DNA from: Taxillus chinensis
Taxonomy: Eukaryota > Streptophyta > Magnoliopsida > Santalales > Loranthaceae
Assembly (NCBI GenBank): GCA_023512835.1
Contig: CM042086.1
Span: 17,451,820 to 17,515,819 of the forward strand
Reading direction: 5' to 3'
Length of the DNA stretch: 64,000 nt
In this document: positions 11,218-23,925 of the stretch, in pieces
Numbering within the stretch: the stretch's first letter is position 1
How the letters are laid out: each line of letters begins with the position of its first letter
Made by a program: the position numbers and the translations under genes
The notes under the pieces: model-generated
Told to the model about the DNA's origin: nothing
The model's database searches: none
Seen by the model: only the letters and a program-made list of their open reading frames with translations

Positions 11218-14200
11218 ATGGCCCGGCGGCTCTCTCTAATAATTATTATTATAATGGCTCTTCTTGTTTCCAATATTACCATCCACGCCCGCGCAGCTGC
11301 AGCCGGGTCGCCGGAGTCCCAGGCCCTCATCACCTTCATGCACCAGCTCAGTGGCCCCCACAACGACTTCCAAACCTGGGACCCGGCCAAGGAGCCATGT
11401 TCCAAGGCATCGGGAAACTGGGCCGGCGTCATCTGCAACGACGCGGGCAACAGCGTCTGGGGCCTGCAGCTGGAGAACTTGGGTCTGACCGGCACCATCA
11501 ACTTGGAGCCCTTGGCGAGCCTGCCCAATTTCAGAACCCTCAGCCTGATGGGAAACGACTTCACCGGGCCGTTCCCCAACGTCAGCCTCCTCCCTGGTCT
11601 CAAAAGCGTCTACCTCTCCGACAACCGTTTAGAGGGCGAGGTCCCGGACGCAGCCTTGGTTTCTGTCCGGAATTTGAAGAAGCTCATTCTCTCCAACAAC
11701 AATTTGTCGGGAAAGATTCCCCCATCTCTGGTGCATCTGCAGAAGCTAATAGAGCTGCGCCTCGACGGCAACAGATTTGTCGGACCCGTCCCTGATCTCC
11801 AAGGGGTCCAACTCCTCAATGTCTCGTACAACATGCTCTCTGGACCCATCCCAGCCAGCCTTTCAAAGAGGCAGGCAACATCTTTTTCTGGTACGTACGT
11901 GCGTTTGAAATGACCGTGCGCACCATGCATGCACACCCTCCATATACTTAATTATCATATATATGTGTGTGTGTGTGTGTGTCATTTGGATGACGATAAA
12001 GTAATGTTTCTATACGTGCAACGGATTAATGATCATCAGGGAACAAGCACTTGTGTGGGCCTCCGTTGGAGCAACCTTGTGCGGCGGAAGAGACCACGAC
12101 GCCGGCGAAGACTAATAATAACAGTAGTTCGGTATCCATGAAGGTGATGATCGCGCTGGCGGCGACCGCAGCCGTGGTGGCTTTGGTGGCCATCTGCGCG
12201 CTGACAATGATAATCCTGCGGACGCACCGGGGGTCGTCGGCGGTGGTTCCTCATTCATCTATAGAGGCGCCGGCGCCGGAGACGTATCCGTTGAAGAAGA
12301 CAAAGGCGGCGGATCGGGATCATGAGTGGAATAATAAGCGGCCTCCAGGAGCGGGGGAGGAGGCGGACGTGGGGTCCTTGAGTGGGAGGCTGACGTTCCT
12401 GAGGGATCAGGAGGAGAGGTTCGAGCTGGCCGACCTGCTTCGGGCCTCTGCGGAGGTGCTGGGGAGCGGGTGGTTCGGGTCGTCCTACAAGGCGGCGCTG
12501 GGGAGCGGGAACGCCATGGTGGTGAAGAGGTACAGGCAGATGAACAATGTAGGGAAGGAGGAGTTTCAGGAGCACATGAGGCGGTTGGGGAGGCTCTCGC
12601 ACCCCAACTTGCTCCCGCTCGTTGCTTACTACTACCGCAAGGACGAAAAGCTCATCATCACTGATTTCATTCCCAATGCCAGCTTAGCTTTTCGACTCCA
12701 TGGTACGTATACAATTCATATGCATGCATACCCATATGCTTGCTTGCTCTTGCTTCCTCCTTTATTCTGGAAATGCTTAGAATGAAGATTTGATAGCAAG
12801 CAAGGCTAATACTTCAAAAGTAATAAAAAAAAACTAAATAAAGGAAAAGAAATTTGTTTTTGTGAAAAGAAAATTTGATCTAATAAATGGAGAAATTATC
12901 AATTACAGGAACCAAAACTTGATGCATGTATAGTGTTGTTGGTCACTCCACAACCTTTTATTGTTACTCTTTCCTTCATGCTCAACAATTAGAATCTCAT
13001 GTTATGCACTTGTGTTACTCCTTTCTTGATGATTCTTCACTTAAGATACTATTATTGACTAGCTATAATGTTAGCTATAATGTTAGAATCTCAAGTTATT
13101 GCTAGCTATAATGTTGAGTTGTTCAAAACAACTATTGGTGTCTCCCAACTATTAATTGCCGAACTCAATAAAAATCTTAAACTTTTTTGTCGACGACTAA
13201 CTTCATTGAAAATTGGTGAGGTGTGATGACACACTTATTCCTCTTCTACATTTGAGATTTACCGATTATTAGATCACTGAGCTTTCTTCAAAACATACTT
13301 TTATTCAAACATCTCTTCTAAATTACTCAAAATTTGTAGGACTCCTTCACCCTAGCTACAAGGTATATCACACTCATGTCAACTCATTTTTTTTATTATA
13401 CCTAAAGTGTTATAGTCCATCTTCAGCGAGTATGCATCTTTTACCTATTATGGTTTTATATCTTTATGTTGGATTAGATCATAGAGATTTACGGTTTATC
13501 TTTTATTAAAGTTATCATAGAGAATAATTTGATATATTTAATTTAATCATCATCAAATTATATTTATCTTCAACCATTATTGTTAGATTGAGTTGTTTTG
13601 TTTGATTCAACGGCTTGGCAAAGGTTGATCAAATCAAGGGCTAGTTCGGGCTAACAAGTGGTTCGATCCAAGGAGCTAGATTGAGATAAGGTGGGTTTAG
13701 TTTAAAAATAGGGTTGGGCTAAGACTCCATTTCAGTCTAATGAGAGGTTTGGGCTAAGCCTTGTCTGGTGTAAGGTTTCTTCGGGCTCACTGGTGGTTCG
13801 GGCTAAGGGCTGATGGAGCGCTCAAGCTAAAAGTTGGTTGGTTTAAGGCTTACTAGTTGGTGTAACAGCATATTAGTGTAGTCCGGTGTATAAAGCCACA
13901 AGGGCTAAGGCAATTAGCTTGAGCTTTGCTTCGAATCATGGGCTTCTCAGCGTAAGAGCTTATTCGAGTTAGGATTCTTCTTCACGAGAGACGACAAAGT
14001 GTTGCAACTCTGCTCAATTCGGCCAATTTTTTTGGGTAAAGCTAAATCTGTCAGCTTCAACACTATCTTTGATATTAGTTGTTAGGATTTATCTCAAAAT
14101 TAAAATCCAAAATATTTACGTGAGAATTCAAATCCAAAAGAATCACAGGACACTAACCTAGATAAAAAAACTCATATAGTATAAGATTAAATACAATATT

Positions 14201-14736
14201 TACACGAATCAAAATTTAGCTCTTCTCTTCCTTCGATCTACAACACCTATTTCATCGTTTTTACAGTGTTCATCTCTTCCATCTCAATCTCCCTCTTGCG
14301 CACTTGTAACTGTGTTCTTCTTTCATAACCTTTTCTCGTTCTCTTCCTTGATTTGTCAACACACATGATAATTCTCCGAAAACTTACAAAATATAAGGGG
14401 CATTAGGATATACAATGTAAATTACACAAATTACCTTAGAGAGAATAAAACAACAAGCGAAGGCCCCCAAGTTTTTTATGTTGCTCCTGTTGTAACTCAA
14501 TATATTGAGCAACCCACTTGGATGTACTTGCCATACATGAGAGAGAGAAGGGGATTATGATACATTATGAATATTTAAACTCATCTTTAACATCATAACT
14601 TAAATATGAGTTGTGTTATATCTATTATTGTAGTAGAATTACAATTATATATAAATTAGATCTAAAATATTAAATATTTATTCAACTGCTGAAATTGAAA
14701 GTGCACACATTTCACACTATCACAGTTTATCATAAG

Positions 14737-14786
<50 letters not shown>

Positions 14787-15564
14787 GTATGTACTTATGT
14801 ATGAATATATGTGTATGTTCATTAATGAGGTGATTTTTTTTTTCTTCTTCTAAATGAATGAAATATATATATATATAGGCAACAAATCTCAAGGACAAGT
14901 AAGTCTAGGATGGGGAAGCCGGCTGAGAATAGTGAAAGGGGTGGCAAAAGGGATGGAGTACCTGTACAACGAACTTCCTGGCCTCATCACCCCCCACGGC
15001 CACCTCAAGTCCTCAAACGTCCTCCTCTCCCACAACCTCGAGCCCATCCTCTCCGACTATGCCCTCATCCCCGTCACCAACCAGGAAAACGCCCACAACC
15101 TCCTCGTCGCCTACAAGTCCCCGGAGCACCGCAACTTCAATCGTGTCACCAAGAAGACCGACGTCTGGAGCTTCGGCATCCTCATCCTCGAGGTCCTCAC
15201 CGGCAAGTTCCTCGGCAAGTACCTGCAGCAGAACGACAAAGACATCAAGAAGGGTGGTGGCGCCAACGCCGCCGTCGACGGAGACTACCCAGACCTGGCC
15301 AGCTGGGTGGCCTCCGTGGCGGCGCAGCTAGATCATCACAGCGAGGACGACGGCGACAGCAAGTTTGCGACTGTGTTTGACAAGTCCATGGGGTTTGGGG
15401 CGAGGTGCCAGGATGAGATGGTGAAGCTGATGAGGATCGGGTTGGAGTGCTGCGAGGCGGACGTGGAGAAGCGCTTGGACATTAGAGAGGCCGCTGAGAG
15501 GATAAAGAAACTCAGGGATTGGGATGACCAGGGGCAGCTGCTATCTGATGATTTCTCCCTGTGA
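11218..15564 (+). CDS. LRR receptor-like pseudokinase, pollen receptor-like kinase (PRK) type
   Basis: Exons 11218-11890, 12040-12702 and 14879-15564 give 673 residues. The start chosen has a GCCATGGC context and begins a hydrophobic signal peptide (MARRLSLIIIIIMALLV). Upstream in-frame ATGs (e.g. 11068) lack this. The ectodomain has an LRRNT-like segment (EPCSKASGNWAGVIC) and about five to six LRRs (LSLMGNDFTGPFPNV, LILSNNNLSGKIPPSL). A transmembrane helix lies near residues 259-284. The kinase-like domain starts at FELADLLRASAEVLGSG. K387 in VVKRY is kept, but the catalytic loop is HGHLKSSN (485-492) instead of HRDLK, and DFG is replaced by DYA (505-507), so catalysis is unlikely. VVKRYRQMNNVGKEEFQEHM and HGHLKSSNVLL are typical of PRK1-5, which act at the pollen-tube plasma membrane with RopGEFs and peptide ligands (family knowledge). 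The 2.2-kb second intron contains an AT/AC microsatellite. Confidence 0.93.
12703..14878 (+). other. long second intron of the PRK-like gene
   Basis: The intron is bounded by GTACGT and TATATAG in phase 1. It is mostly AT-rich. Around 13610-13960 a degenerate motif GGGCTAAG/GGTTCGGGCTAA recurs several times. From about 14083 a TGTTAGGATT start resembles an LTR edge, but no second LTR or internal region was found. The 3' end holds a long dinucleotide repeat. Confidence 0.6.
14739..14786. repeat. (AT)n(AC)n compound microsatellite
   Basis: An uninterrupted AT run at 14739-14772 is followed by an AC run to about 14786, near the 3' end of the PRK-like gene's intron 2. It is a candidate polymorphic marker. 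Confidence 0.9.
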
Positions 15565-16283
15565 CGTGCTTAACTAATTAATCATATTTTAACTTACATG
15601 TTTCTTCATCTTCTTTCAAATCCCCCTCACTATTTATTTATTTATTAGTTAAACCTTATAAACCTGCAGAGAGTTTTTTTTTTTTTTTTATTGAATTTCA
15701 CTTAATGTGATTCATAGGATTTAAATATAGACAGGGTTCTAAAATTATGTATTATTTTATTATTATTTTTTAAAATTTATGTGTCGATGAAATGCATCAT
15801 TAGAGAGACTAGCTGATTTTAGGATTAATTAAATATAAGGACAGAATTTACTTACAATCTAGAGGTAAGGTTGCCCCGTTGTTGGATTGAAAGAATTTCT
15901 TGCCGAGGTAAGTTCTATCCTAAATATAATTAATATTTTTAAAAATTACTTTGATAAATATCTAAAAAGCTAATATAAATATCTAAAATTCATTACAAAC
16001 TTCAAAAAAAAAAAAACGCAAATTTCAACCGTGACAGTATTAAAAACAAAAGCTAACATAATTATTTGATTGTTGAATGTATTGGTCATTTAGCCACCAC
16101 TTATTATACCATCACATTTCATTTCCACGTTCTATTCAATTTTTTTAGGTTTAATTCTATTTTTAAAATTTTCGCCCATATGATACCAGTATAGTTAATT
16201 GATGATTGGTCAAAGCATTTTCAATCATAAGCTATATTATTAGTATAATAATATTTGACTTAAAATTCTGTTAAATGCATTAC
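15565..16283. other. 3' flank of the PRK-like gene, AT-rich
   Basis: Contains the presumed 3' UTR and AT-rich DNA with A and T runs. No gene or clear repeat was seen. Confidence 0.4.
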
Positions 16284-16286
16284 TTA

Positions 16287-16681
16287 GAGCATCCACAGTA
16301 AATTCTATATTTGTATTTTTTGGTTAATTTAAATAATTAGTTTAATAAAAATATTTTAAAACTATATTTTTCAAACTCTTTATTATAATCAAAATTTTAA
16401 CAAAATAATAGCAACTCTTTAAATTTAATCAAATACTATTCACTCTATATTTATTAAAATATTATATTTTCTCTTATCATATTTATTTTTCTACTTCTTT
16501 TTTCTCTTTCCACATTTACTTTTACAATTAAAAGAATATATAAATATTTAAAAAGTAATATTTTAATTGATAAATGGTTAAAATAGAGAGACTAAAAAGT
16601 GTACTTAGATTGTTAAAATAAAAAAAAGATACTTTTGGTTATTTTGAAGAATAAAATTTAAAGAGGTTATAGTGGATGCTC
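16287..16681. mobile_element. PIF/Harbinger (Tourist-like) MITE
   Basis: Terminal inverted repeats GAGCATCCACAGTAAA (16287 on) and its counterpart TTATAGTGGATGCTC (ending 16681) are flanked by the target duplication TTA (16284-16286 and 16682-16684). The interior is AT-rich and non-coding. Length and TTA duplication fit the Tourist class. Confidence 0.8.
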
Positions 16682-16684
16682 TTA

Positions 16685-18190
16685 TATGTCAAGTTACAAA
16701 TTATATATATATATATATATTAATCATATTAGCCTTTTACCTCTAATTTTTTTAATATTTCTAACATATCCTTTGATGATCGTAGAAGCTAAGGGCCTGT
16801 TTGGTTTGGGTGTATTATTTTTTAAAATATGATGATTTTTGAAAACTGTGAGCTCGATAATTTTTTTAATATTTATGAATTGTATAAATTTATCGGCACT
16901 CATAATTTTTAAAATTAATTATATTTTAAAAAATAATGAAAAAAAAAAAAAAAAAACGCGCGCTCTCTGGGTGATCTCTGGCTTTCTCCCCTTCTTGCTC
17001 CGGCGCCGGCTCTTTCTGGTGTGGCGTGTGGATCATGGACGGTGGTAGAGAGATGTATCAGCGGCTTAATGATCGGCCTTAATCCGTATGCTAACGCCAC
17101 CTGATTTCCTTAATTCGCTTCCCTTGTTATTAATATTTATTATCAACCTTTATAGTAGATTTGTATTCGCAGAAGCGATGTAGAAGCAAGCAAAAAAATA
17201 TTTTTATTACATAATACTAATAATTAATAAAACAAATCGGCAGACAACACACACACACAAACACACACAGACGGCTGGAGAAGAAGGACTGGGCTATCCA
17301 ATATTAGGGATTTGGAAAGAAAAAAATTAAAATTTAAAATTTGGGCAGAATATAGATAATGATAGATTAAGAAAAAAAAAGTTAAGTAAAAATATAAATA
17401 GTGTAAGATTTGAATATCATTAGTCAAAACATTACTCTTCTACGCAATTTAGCTAGATAGGATTGAAAATGCTCTCACATGCGATACCCTTTTTAAGAAC
17501 ACTAAACATAAAATTTGATTAATATATTGCAAAGTCATTAAAACAATAGTATATATATGTTGATTGTTCTACTTTTTCTTATCCTACATGCATTTGAGTT
17601 ATTGGAAACGTGTCATATATTGTTTCTATCCATTACTTCATTTTTGGGTATGGATATTGCTGTATTTTTTATTATATAATATAAATTGGATCACTAACTG
17701 GGCTTTGATGTTACGTGATTAGCTTTTATCGCAGCTTAACCCGTGCAGCACCTAGTTCTTACCTGTACGAAGGAACATTATATTAGCCTAACTCATCGCA
17801 TTTGATCAGAACCTATCGATCAATTGTAAAGAAATTTGTGTAGGAAAGCGCTTAGCGAAAGAAATATTGAACGAAGGTAACAAATCGATTGTATTGATTG
17901 TATTGATCACTCCCCTACGTATAAATGTTAATACTTTTATGGTTCTGACCCTAGGAGACATCATTTCTAACAGAGCATTTAAATCTATACAACTCACTCT
18001 ATAAACTAAGTTACAATACTTTGCAAAAGAAAAATAGCCCAAAATGACCTAAGTATGCTAGAATAAACCTAAATATGCTAGGGTAAGTATGACACTTACC
18101 CCTTCAAAACAACTTTAATCCACTCTCTTTATGAAAATTGTTACAGTAATATTTAATATATTTACATAAAAATTACTATTTATTATTTAC
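16685..18190. other. AT-rich spacer, no gene recognised
   Basis: Around 16794 the phrase GGGCCTGTTTGGTTTGGG resembles the end of common plant MITEs, but a partner end was not located. A short GC-rich patch lies at 16955-17060. The rest shows no coding pattern. Confidence 0.4.
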
Positions 18191-18229
18191 ATGTTATTTT
18201 ATTATTCTTTAAATGTTTTGTCTCTCCTA

Positions 18230-18640
18230 TATCTCGTTCTCTTTGCTTGTCCCCCCACCAAAACCAACGCTCTCTTCTCTCTCCAGCGATTCACGATCGC
18301 TGGGTGCGCTCCCATCTGGCGACTTCGGCTCTCCCTTGCAGCGGCGTGCGGCTTGCAAGGTGCGATTGGCGGCTTCTTCTCCCCTAGCTCTGGAAATGTT
18401 TTTGGGCGGCTGGCAGATCGGTCTCACGTGCATCCTCATCGTGCCTCTGTCGCATGGCGCCCTTCACCGGCCGGACTGCTAGCGCCAGTCGGCTCTACGA
18501 CTCCGGCTTGCTCCTCGGACTGGTGTGAGCGGTTGGATATGGTGTGTGCAGGCGGGACTCGTTGGGCTTGACGTGTGGCGACTAGCCTCCTCTGTTGTGC
18601 CTTCCACCTTCTCGACAGAACTCCAACGGAGGGAGGCTTG
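18230..18640. other. GC-rich island, no credible gene
   Basis: A sharply GC-rich block in AT-rich DNA. Several overlapping open frames occur in different phases, none with a recognisable domain. The phrase GGTGTGTGCAGG near 18540 recurs in the GC-rich interior of the MITE at 24.9 kb, which hints that both derive from one captured source. Confidence 0.5.
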
Positions 18641-19079
18641 ATAGATATTAAGAAAACATTATTATTTTAATATAAATACGAAGGTTATAAACTAAAAAAA
18701 ATGACATCTGAAATTTTCTTCACAAGATAAAAAATACTTAAGTCTTGGACATCTATGCATATAAGTAGGGAGATGTTTTCCCGACATAATCTCATGAACA
18801 AATTGGATCCCTCAAGAGTCAATTGCAAAAATTAAACACTTGACAACTTAATAGATGCATGAGACAACACTAATCCAATTTTTTGAAGAGTTAACTAGTG
18901 TAGAAACTTCTAAAATGTGAGTATTGTAATCTAATATAACCATGACAATAGTAAAACAATAAATATGAGAATTGAAGTTATGACCTTTTTTAAGGATTTG
19001 TCCAAAAACAATTTTAAAAATTAGCATTCTGGATTGATAAAACTAACATATAATTAATTTTAAACAGTCCCAATTTAGT
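18641..19079. other. spacer before the segmental duplication, nothing recognised
   Basis: AT-rich sequence between the GC island and the left edge of the first chitinase-like receptor kinase duplicon. No gene pattern was seen. Confidence 0.4.
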
Positions 19080-19501
19080 GTAGCTGTCCTACATCACCCT
19101 TGTTCCCCAAAATTATATGATTATGGAATTTTGGTAATTGGCTACTTCTAAAAAGGGAAAGTGAAGTTTACAAATACACCAGTTTAGTTGAATCTAGCAA
19201 CATCATTGGAGATCCAAGTAAATGGAAATAAGCTGAACCATTTCTATCAATAATTTACGTGAATTATCTTTATAACAAGATTTCATCTCAGATATTGTTT
19301 GGTCAATCCACTCTTTCCTCCCTATGAACAGGCTTACATCAATAACTGAACTAGTAGAGATGACATTTTCAATATTTGCATATTTTCAATGGCTAATGTA
19401 AGAAGAACAAAATGGGTATCTTTTATAAATTATAGATCTGTACACATGCAAAACTTACTGTAATATTATCAATGCACAATGGCTCCAAAACGGGCACCTT
19501 A

Positions 19502-22500
19502 TTATCGAGGTATCAAGTCAGAAAATGTTACATCATTTGTCGAACGTATCTCTTTCTGCAATGCATATCCTGTTTTACTGCTTCCACTTTCTTTTAGTGA
19601 AAAAGCAGGTCTTTTGGGAGTAACAGAAGGTGTAGTTTCATTTTTGAGCATCCCTGAAACTTGCAACATGGAGGGTCTGTCTGTCGGCTGTTCCTGGACA
19701 CATAGTAGAGCCACATGCATGCATCTGATCATTTTACAATACGAATGTGTGTCATCCAGCGATGGATCCATAAACCCCATGCCCATACCTTCTTTCCACA
19801 TTTCATATGCCTGCAATAGTATCCTATACTATCATTATCTTGTTATTATATGCAAAGTGGCGGAACATGGGTGACATGCTTTTGAAGTAACTTACATATT
19901 GGAGAAGATTTATATTCCCATCAATACCATAAACGCTTGCGTTCTTCTTTCCACTTAGGATTTGCAGCAGTAAAACTCCAAAGCTAAAGACGTCGGATTT
20001 CATGGAATATGCATTCTTCTTTACACATTCTGGAGGTATGTATCCACTGCATTCCAATAATTAGTCCTTAAAAAAAACGTGGATAAAAAGAAAAGAATGG
20101 TGATAAGATTTAACAAAAAAGCGGATACTTACTATGTTCCTACAATTTGGTTTGTCTTTATTACTTCTCCACTGTTCTCAAAAATTTTAGCCATGCCTAA
20201 GTCTGATATCTTAGGTTTCATCTCGCTGTCTAGTAAGATGTTACCGGCTTTCAAGTCTCTATGAATTATGGTCAATCTTGAGTATTCTTGGAGATATAAA
20301 AGCCCTTGAGTAACTCCTTCAATTATGCCAACAAGTATTTCCCAGTTCAGCAATAACCTCCTTTCTGGATCTGCATCAGAATATATTTGTGATCTTATTA
20401 ATTCCTTATACTAACAAACTAGTAAGCCACACTCCTTAAGTTTAGAGAAGTTTCATACCAAAGAGATAGAAATCCAAACTTTTGTTTGGCAGATACTCAT
20501 AAATCAGCAACTTTTCTTTGTTGTCTGTGCAAAATCCTAGAAGTCGAACGAGATTCACATGCTGCAGCTTTGCAGTAAGGCTTACTTCATTTTTGAACTC
20601 TTTGGTTCCTTGCATAGATGATTTTGATAGTCTTTTCACTGCTATCTCTTGTCCGGTCGGTAATTTTCCCTGACAAAACTAATGATTGTGGTTACTATTG
20701 ACAGGTCCTAGAAAATATTGAGAAAAAAGATAATTGTGAGAGGAAATCTAATATTCAAAATAAAATACACCTAAAAGTGTTTTATTAATTTTTGAAAATG
20801 AAATGAGGAATGGAGCAAGGTGAAAGGTCCCTGACTCTTTAGGGCTTGTTGGCCTTTGAAGGCGCGAAAGAATAACTGCAGCATTATAAATATTACCCTA
20901 TAAACAGGTCCAAATCCACCTTGTCCAAGTTTATTTTCAAGCAAAAAGTTTTCTGTAGCTGTTTTAATGGTGTCGAATTTGAATGCTTGCAGATCAGGAT
21001 CATTGTTGGTATGATGCTCCAAAGCCAAGAAGTTAGTTCCTGGTGTATATGTTGATTCTGTGTCTTTTTGTATCCCTGTAATATAGAAACGCCTAGTAAA
21101 AAATCTCAAATTTGATGCAATTGTTTGTTTTAAAAGCCGTCAATGGTTTCAGTCTCACTGTGGGGAAAATTACCTCTTGACTTGTATAGTCTCCTCAAAC
21201 AACAGATTATGGCTAGTATAAGAACCACCACCAAGCTTGGAATCAATGTAGTCAGCAGTAACCCCCGCTTGCCTCGGGGATCAATATCTTCATCTTGAGC
21301 TGTAAATTGAGCATAGTATATATATATATTTGGATGAATGTCACAAATGCAAAATAAATTTTCCTTTCAATAAGTTAATATATATGTTCGGTCAGAGGTT
21401 TTTAAAGGGGCCGCATGGAAAGATTGGTACACTAACCGATAAATTTAGGCTCTCAGCTCATGTATCCATATGGGACAGCATTGTAAGTTGTTAACAGAAA
21501 CAATCCAAACTAACCCTACAACAAATAGGTACCCCCCTCATCATAAGGATTTGGGGAACGGGGACCTTGGGTCTAGTTTTTCTTTCTTTCTTTTTTTCCC
21601 TAAGGATTTTGTTATGTCAATAAACAATTAGTGCAAACCTGCTCGTGAAAGCGCCCAGTTTTCATCATGAGAGACTTCCCACACACTATATCCCAGTAGC
21701 TTCTTCTCCTTTGCATAAGAAACTTTAGCTCTGATGGCCTCAACATCATCGAAACTTATCCAAAACGACCCAATGGTGCAGTAGTTCTCCACAGATCTAG
21801 CATCGTACGCTATCTTAACTCTGTAACTCTGTATGAACGTTTTGATGTAGTCATAGCTCACAGAACCATCGTTGGTAATAGCTGGACCTCCCGCGGGAGC
21901 ACCAAGGTTAATACTTCCGTTGGCTTTCTTAAGCTTCCACGCATAGCCGTGGAACGGCAAACCCAGAAGCAGCTTGCTCGCGGGTAACCCCAGCCTCATC
22001 CATTCCTCGACGCCGGCATCGGTGCTGAGCTTGCTTGGTGGGTCATATAAAGCAGCATGGAACTGGGTGAAGTTGTCCCTGGTGGGGACGTGATAGTCAT
22101 ACGATGTAAGGTGAAGCCAATCCACGTTCCTAAGAATGGAGTCGATGGGGTATGTGAGGGAGGCAGATATGGTGGGGGAGTAGTAAACGGCCATCGTCAG
22201 GATCAGGCGCGGTCGCTGCGAGGTTGAGTTGGTGGGCTCATCAGATTCCGAATCCACGGCGGCTCGCCACTCGTCGAGTAGCACTCCCAGGTGGGTCATG
22301 TTCCAATCCATGCTGGGTTGGACGCAGTGAAGGTCCAGGCCTTGGAAGCCATAAGCTCTGGCTGTTTTGATGGAGGAGTCGATGAGGTTCTTTCGGTGGT
22401 CGGGCGGGGCGATGAGGGGAGGGAATGTTGAGGTGTTCCTGGGGCCGGTCCATATAGACAGAAGAGTGACCACTTCTGGGTTCTTGCGTTTCACCACCTG

Positions 22501-22743
22501 GGTGAAGGTGGAAAAATATTCCTCGTCGGAAGGGGAGATGGAGAGGTGGCCGGAGGGTTGGAGGCGGGCAAAAGCACAGATGAGGTGAGTGTAGAGGGCG
22601 GAGTTTATGTCCGGCACCGGGAACTCTGCCCTGGAATGCCAGTAGCCCGATTTGATCCACGGCTGAGCATTAGCAATAGCATTAGAGGTGTGGAGTTGAT
22701 GGGGAGAAGAAGAAAAAAGGGGAAGGAGAAGAAGGATCAGCAT
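19502..22743 (-). CDS. chitinase-like (GH18) receptor-like Ser/Thr kinase, copy A (CHRK1 type)
   Basis: Exons on the minus strand: 22743-21639, 21299-21174, 21075-20897, 20669-20459, 20370-20133, 20046-19896, 19810-19502. Phases agree and give 772 residues. Order: signal peptide ([10 protein letters not shown]); class V-type GH18 domain in the first exon (about residues 28-366); transmembrane helix about 381-402 followed by LRRLYKSR; kinase domain with [10 protein letters not shown], invariant Lys in IAVKRL (K482), HRDLKAGN (577-584), D597 in SDLG instead of DFG, GTYGYIPPE, and DRPS. The kinase therefore looks active. The GH18 active-site motif (normally D-x-x-D-x-D-x-E) reads [11 protein letters not shown] (133-143): the catalytic Glu position is Val141 and two of the three Asp are lost, so hydrolysis is unlikely. 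This matches tobacco CHRK1 (established family), a plasma-membrane receptor whose chitinase-like domain also lacks the Glu. The ligand is unknown, and a glycan is inference. Copy B is nearly identical. Confidence 0.92.
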
Positions 22744-23146
22744 ATTATATTGAATATGCTTTTTTAAATAATAATAAGGCTAGCCTCTATGATCACCGTG
22801 TCGGTTGGCCTACATTACTTTGGTCGGCGTTGCTGCGTGGACAGTAGGACTTGGTTGGTGAATGGTGGCCTCGTATTCCCTGGTGACCTGGTGATATAAA
22901 GCTCACCAGGTACCTGGTATTGTGGAGGTATAAGGTATCAAAACCACCCTGTATTGTACGTTTGTCCATCTTCCGTACGTCGCCGGATCTCTCCCTTCGA
23001 TGATGTGGCGCGATCGTAGTAGCTGGTGAGCTCACCAGCGAATCCGTGTCCATAATTTTGGGTGAGCGTGTGGAATACGGTGGCATGGATATGAGATGGG
23101 GGAGAAATGTCAAGCCGCTGGAGTCTTTGCGATGAGAATGACGTCA

Positions 23147-23925
23147 TGTGTGTTCACTTGACTAGTCTAGGAGCACTTACTTGACTAATAAGTAGCTGAA
23201 ATATTGGATGAATAATTCTGGCTTAGACTACCACCTCAAAACCTTTCACTATACCACTTTGCAATCGTCACCATTCATGTTTTAGTTCAGTCCTTTATTC
23301 TGAAAAGTTTAGCTTGGAAAGAATAAGATTTCTATTTTTTTCATAACTTTTAATTTTATTCTATATTAAATTATAAAAAATTATTATTAAATAAAAAATA
23401 ATAATATAAAATATTATTTTAATTATATGGAGAGTAATTAAGGGAATCTATTATGACGTATACTCGAAGATTTGGGTCAAGCCTATGTTGGTATACAATG
23501 ATGTCTTTAGCTTCGACAGCGTTAGATCATGCGAGTCTACAACTTTGATTATCTTCGAGTGATGTACATGTAAAAACAAACGTAAATTTAATTATTGAAT
23601 TGCAGAAAACTTTGTAAACTGAGGAGGGCAACATTAGCCTGCGTAACTTTAAAACGTGTTTTTTTATCACATATCGAACTACACCATAGACTAGAAACAT
23701 ACCTATGAAACTGATGGACTATCACCATGTAGACCGTCATGGGAGCTCCCTCTCAATATATATTCTGATTGAGGGCAGACCAATTTGACACCAAAACGAC
23801 TTGATATAATGAAACATCTAACGGGGACAACCATGCTCTGATATCACTTGTTAGGATTGGGCTATGGCACGGGTTCACTCGCATATCATAATATTCTTTT
23901 TTCTTCCAACACGAAATACAATTTT
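23147..23925. mobile_element. insertion upstream of copy A, possible Ty1-copia remnant
   Basis: This block lies between sequences that are adjacent in copy B (GAATGACGTC and TAATGACGTCTATT). At about 23830-23860 the minus strand contains CCTAACA, then AG, then TGATATCAGAGCATGG. That resembles a copia LTR end followed by a primer-binding site complementary to initiator tRNA-Met (TGGTATCAGAGC). No complete LTR or coding part remains, so assignment is tentative. Confidence 0.45.

Noticed and set aside
10992..11603. Long (203-codon) minus-strand open frame opposite the PRK-like first exon
   Set aside because: It is the antisense shadow of a GC-rich coding exon. The plus strand has signal peptide, LRRs and consistent splice phases, the minus frame has no domain.
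14910..15380. 156-codon overlapping plus-strand frame in the last PRK-like exon
   Set aside because: Pro/Arg-rich out-of-phase reading of a C-rich third-position exon. The in-phase frame carries the kinase motifs.
18191..18571. Open frames of up to 126 codons in the GC island
   Set aside because: Several phases are open at once on both strands, as expected of GC-rich DNA in an AT-rich genome. No domain or splice context.
19479..19874. 131-codon plus-strand frame over the last receptor kinase exon (also 35656-36060)
   Set aside because: Antisense shadow of the kinase C-terminal exon. Present in both copies because of the duplication.
22241..22660. 139-codon alternative frame in the GH18 exon (also 38443-38865)
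   Set aside because: Shadow frame of the chitinase-like exon, Pro/His/Arg-rich with no domain. Repeated in copy B only because the DNA is duplicated.
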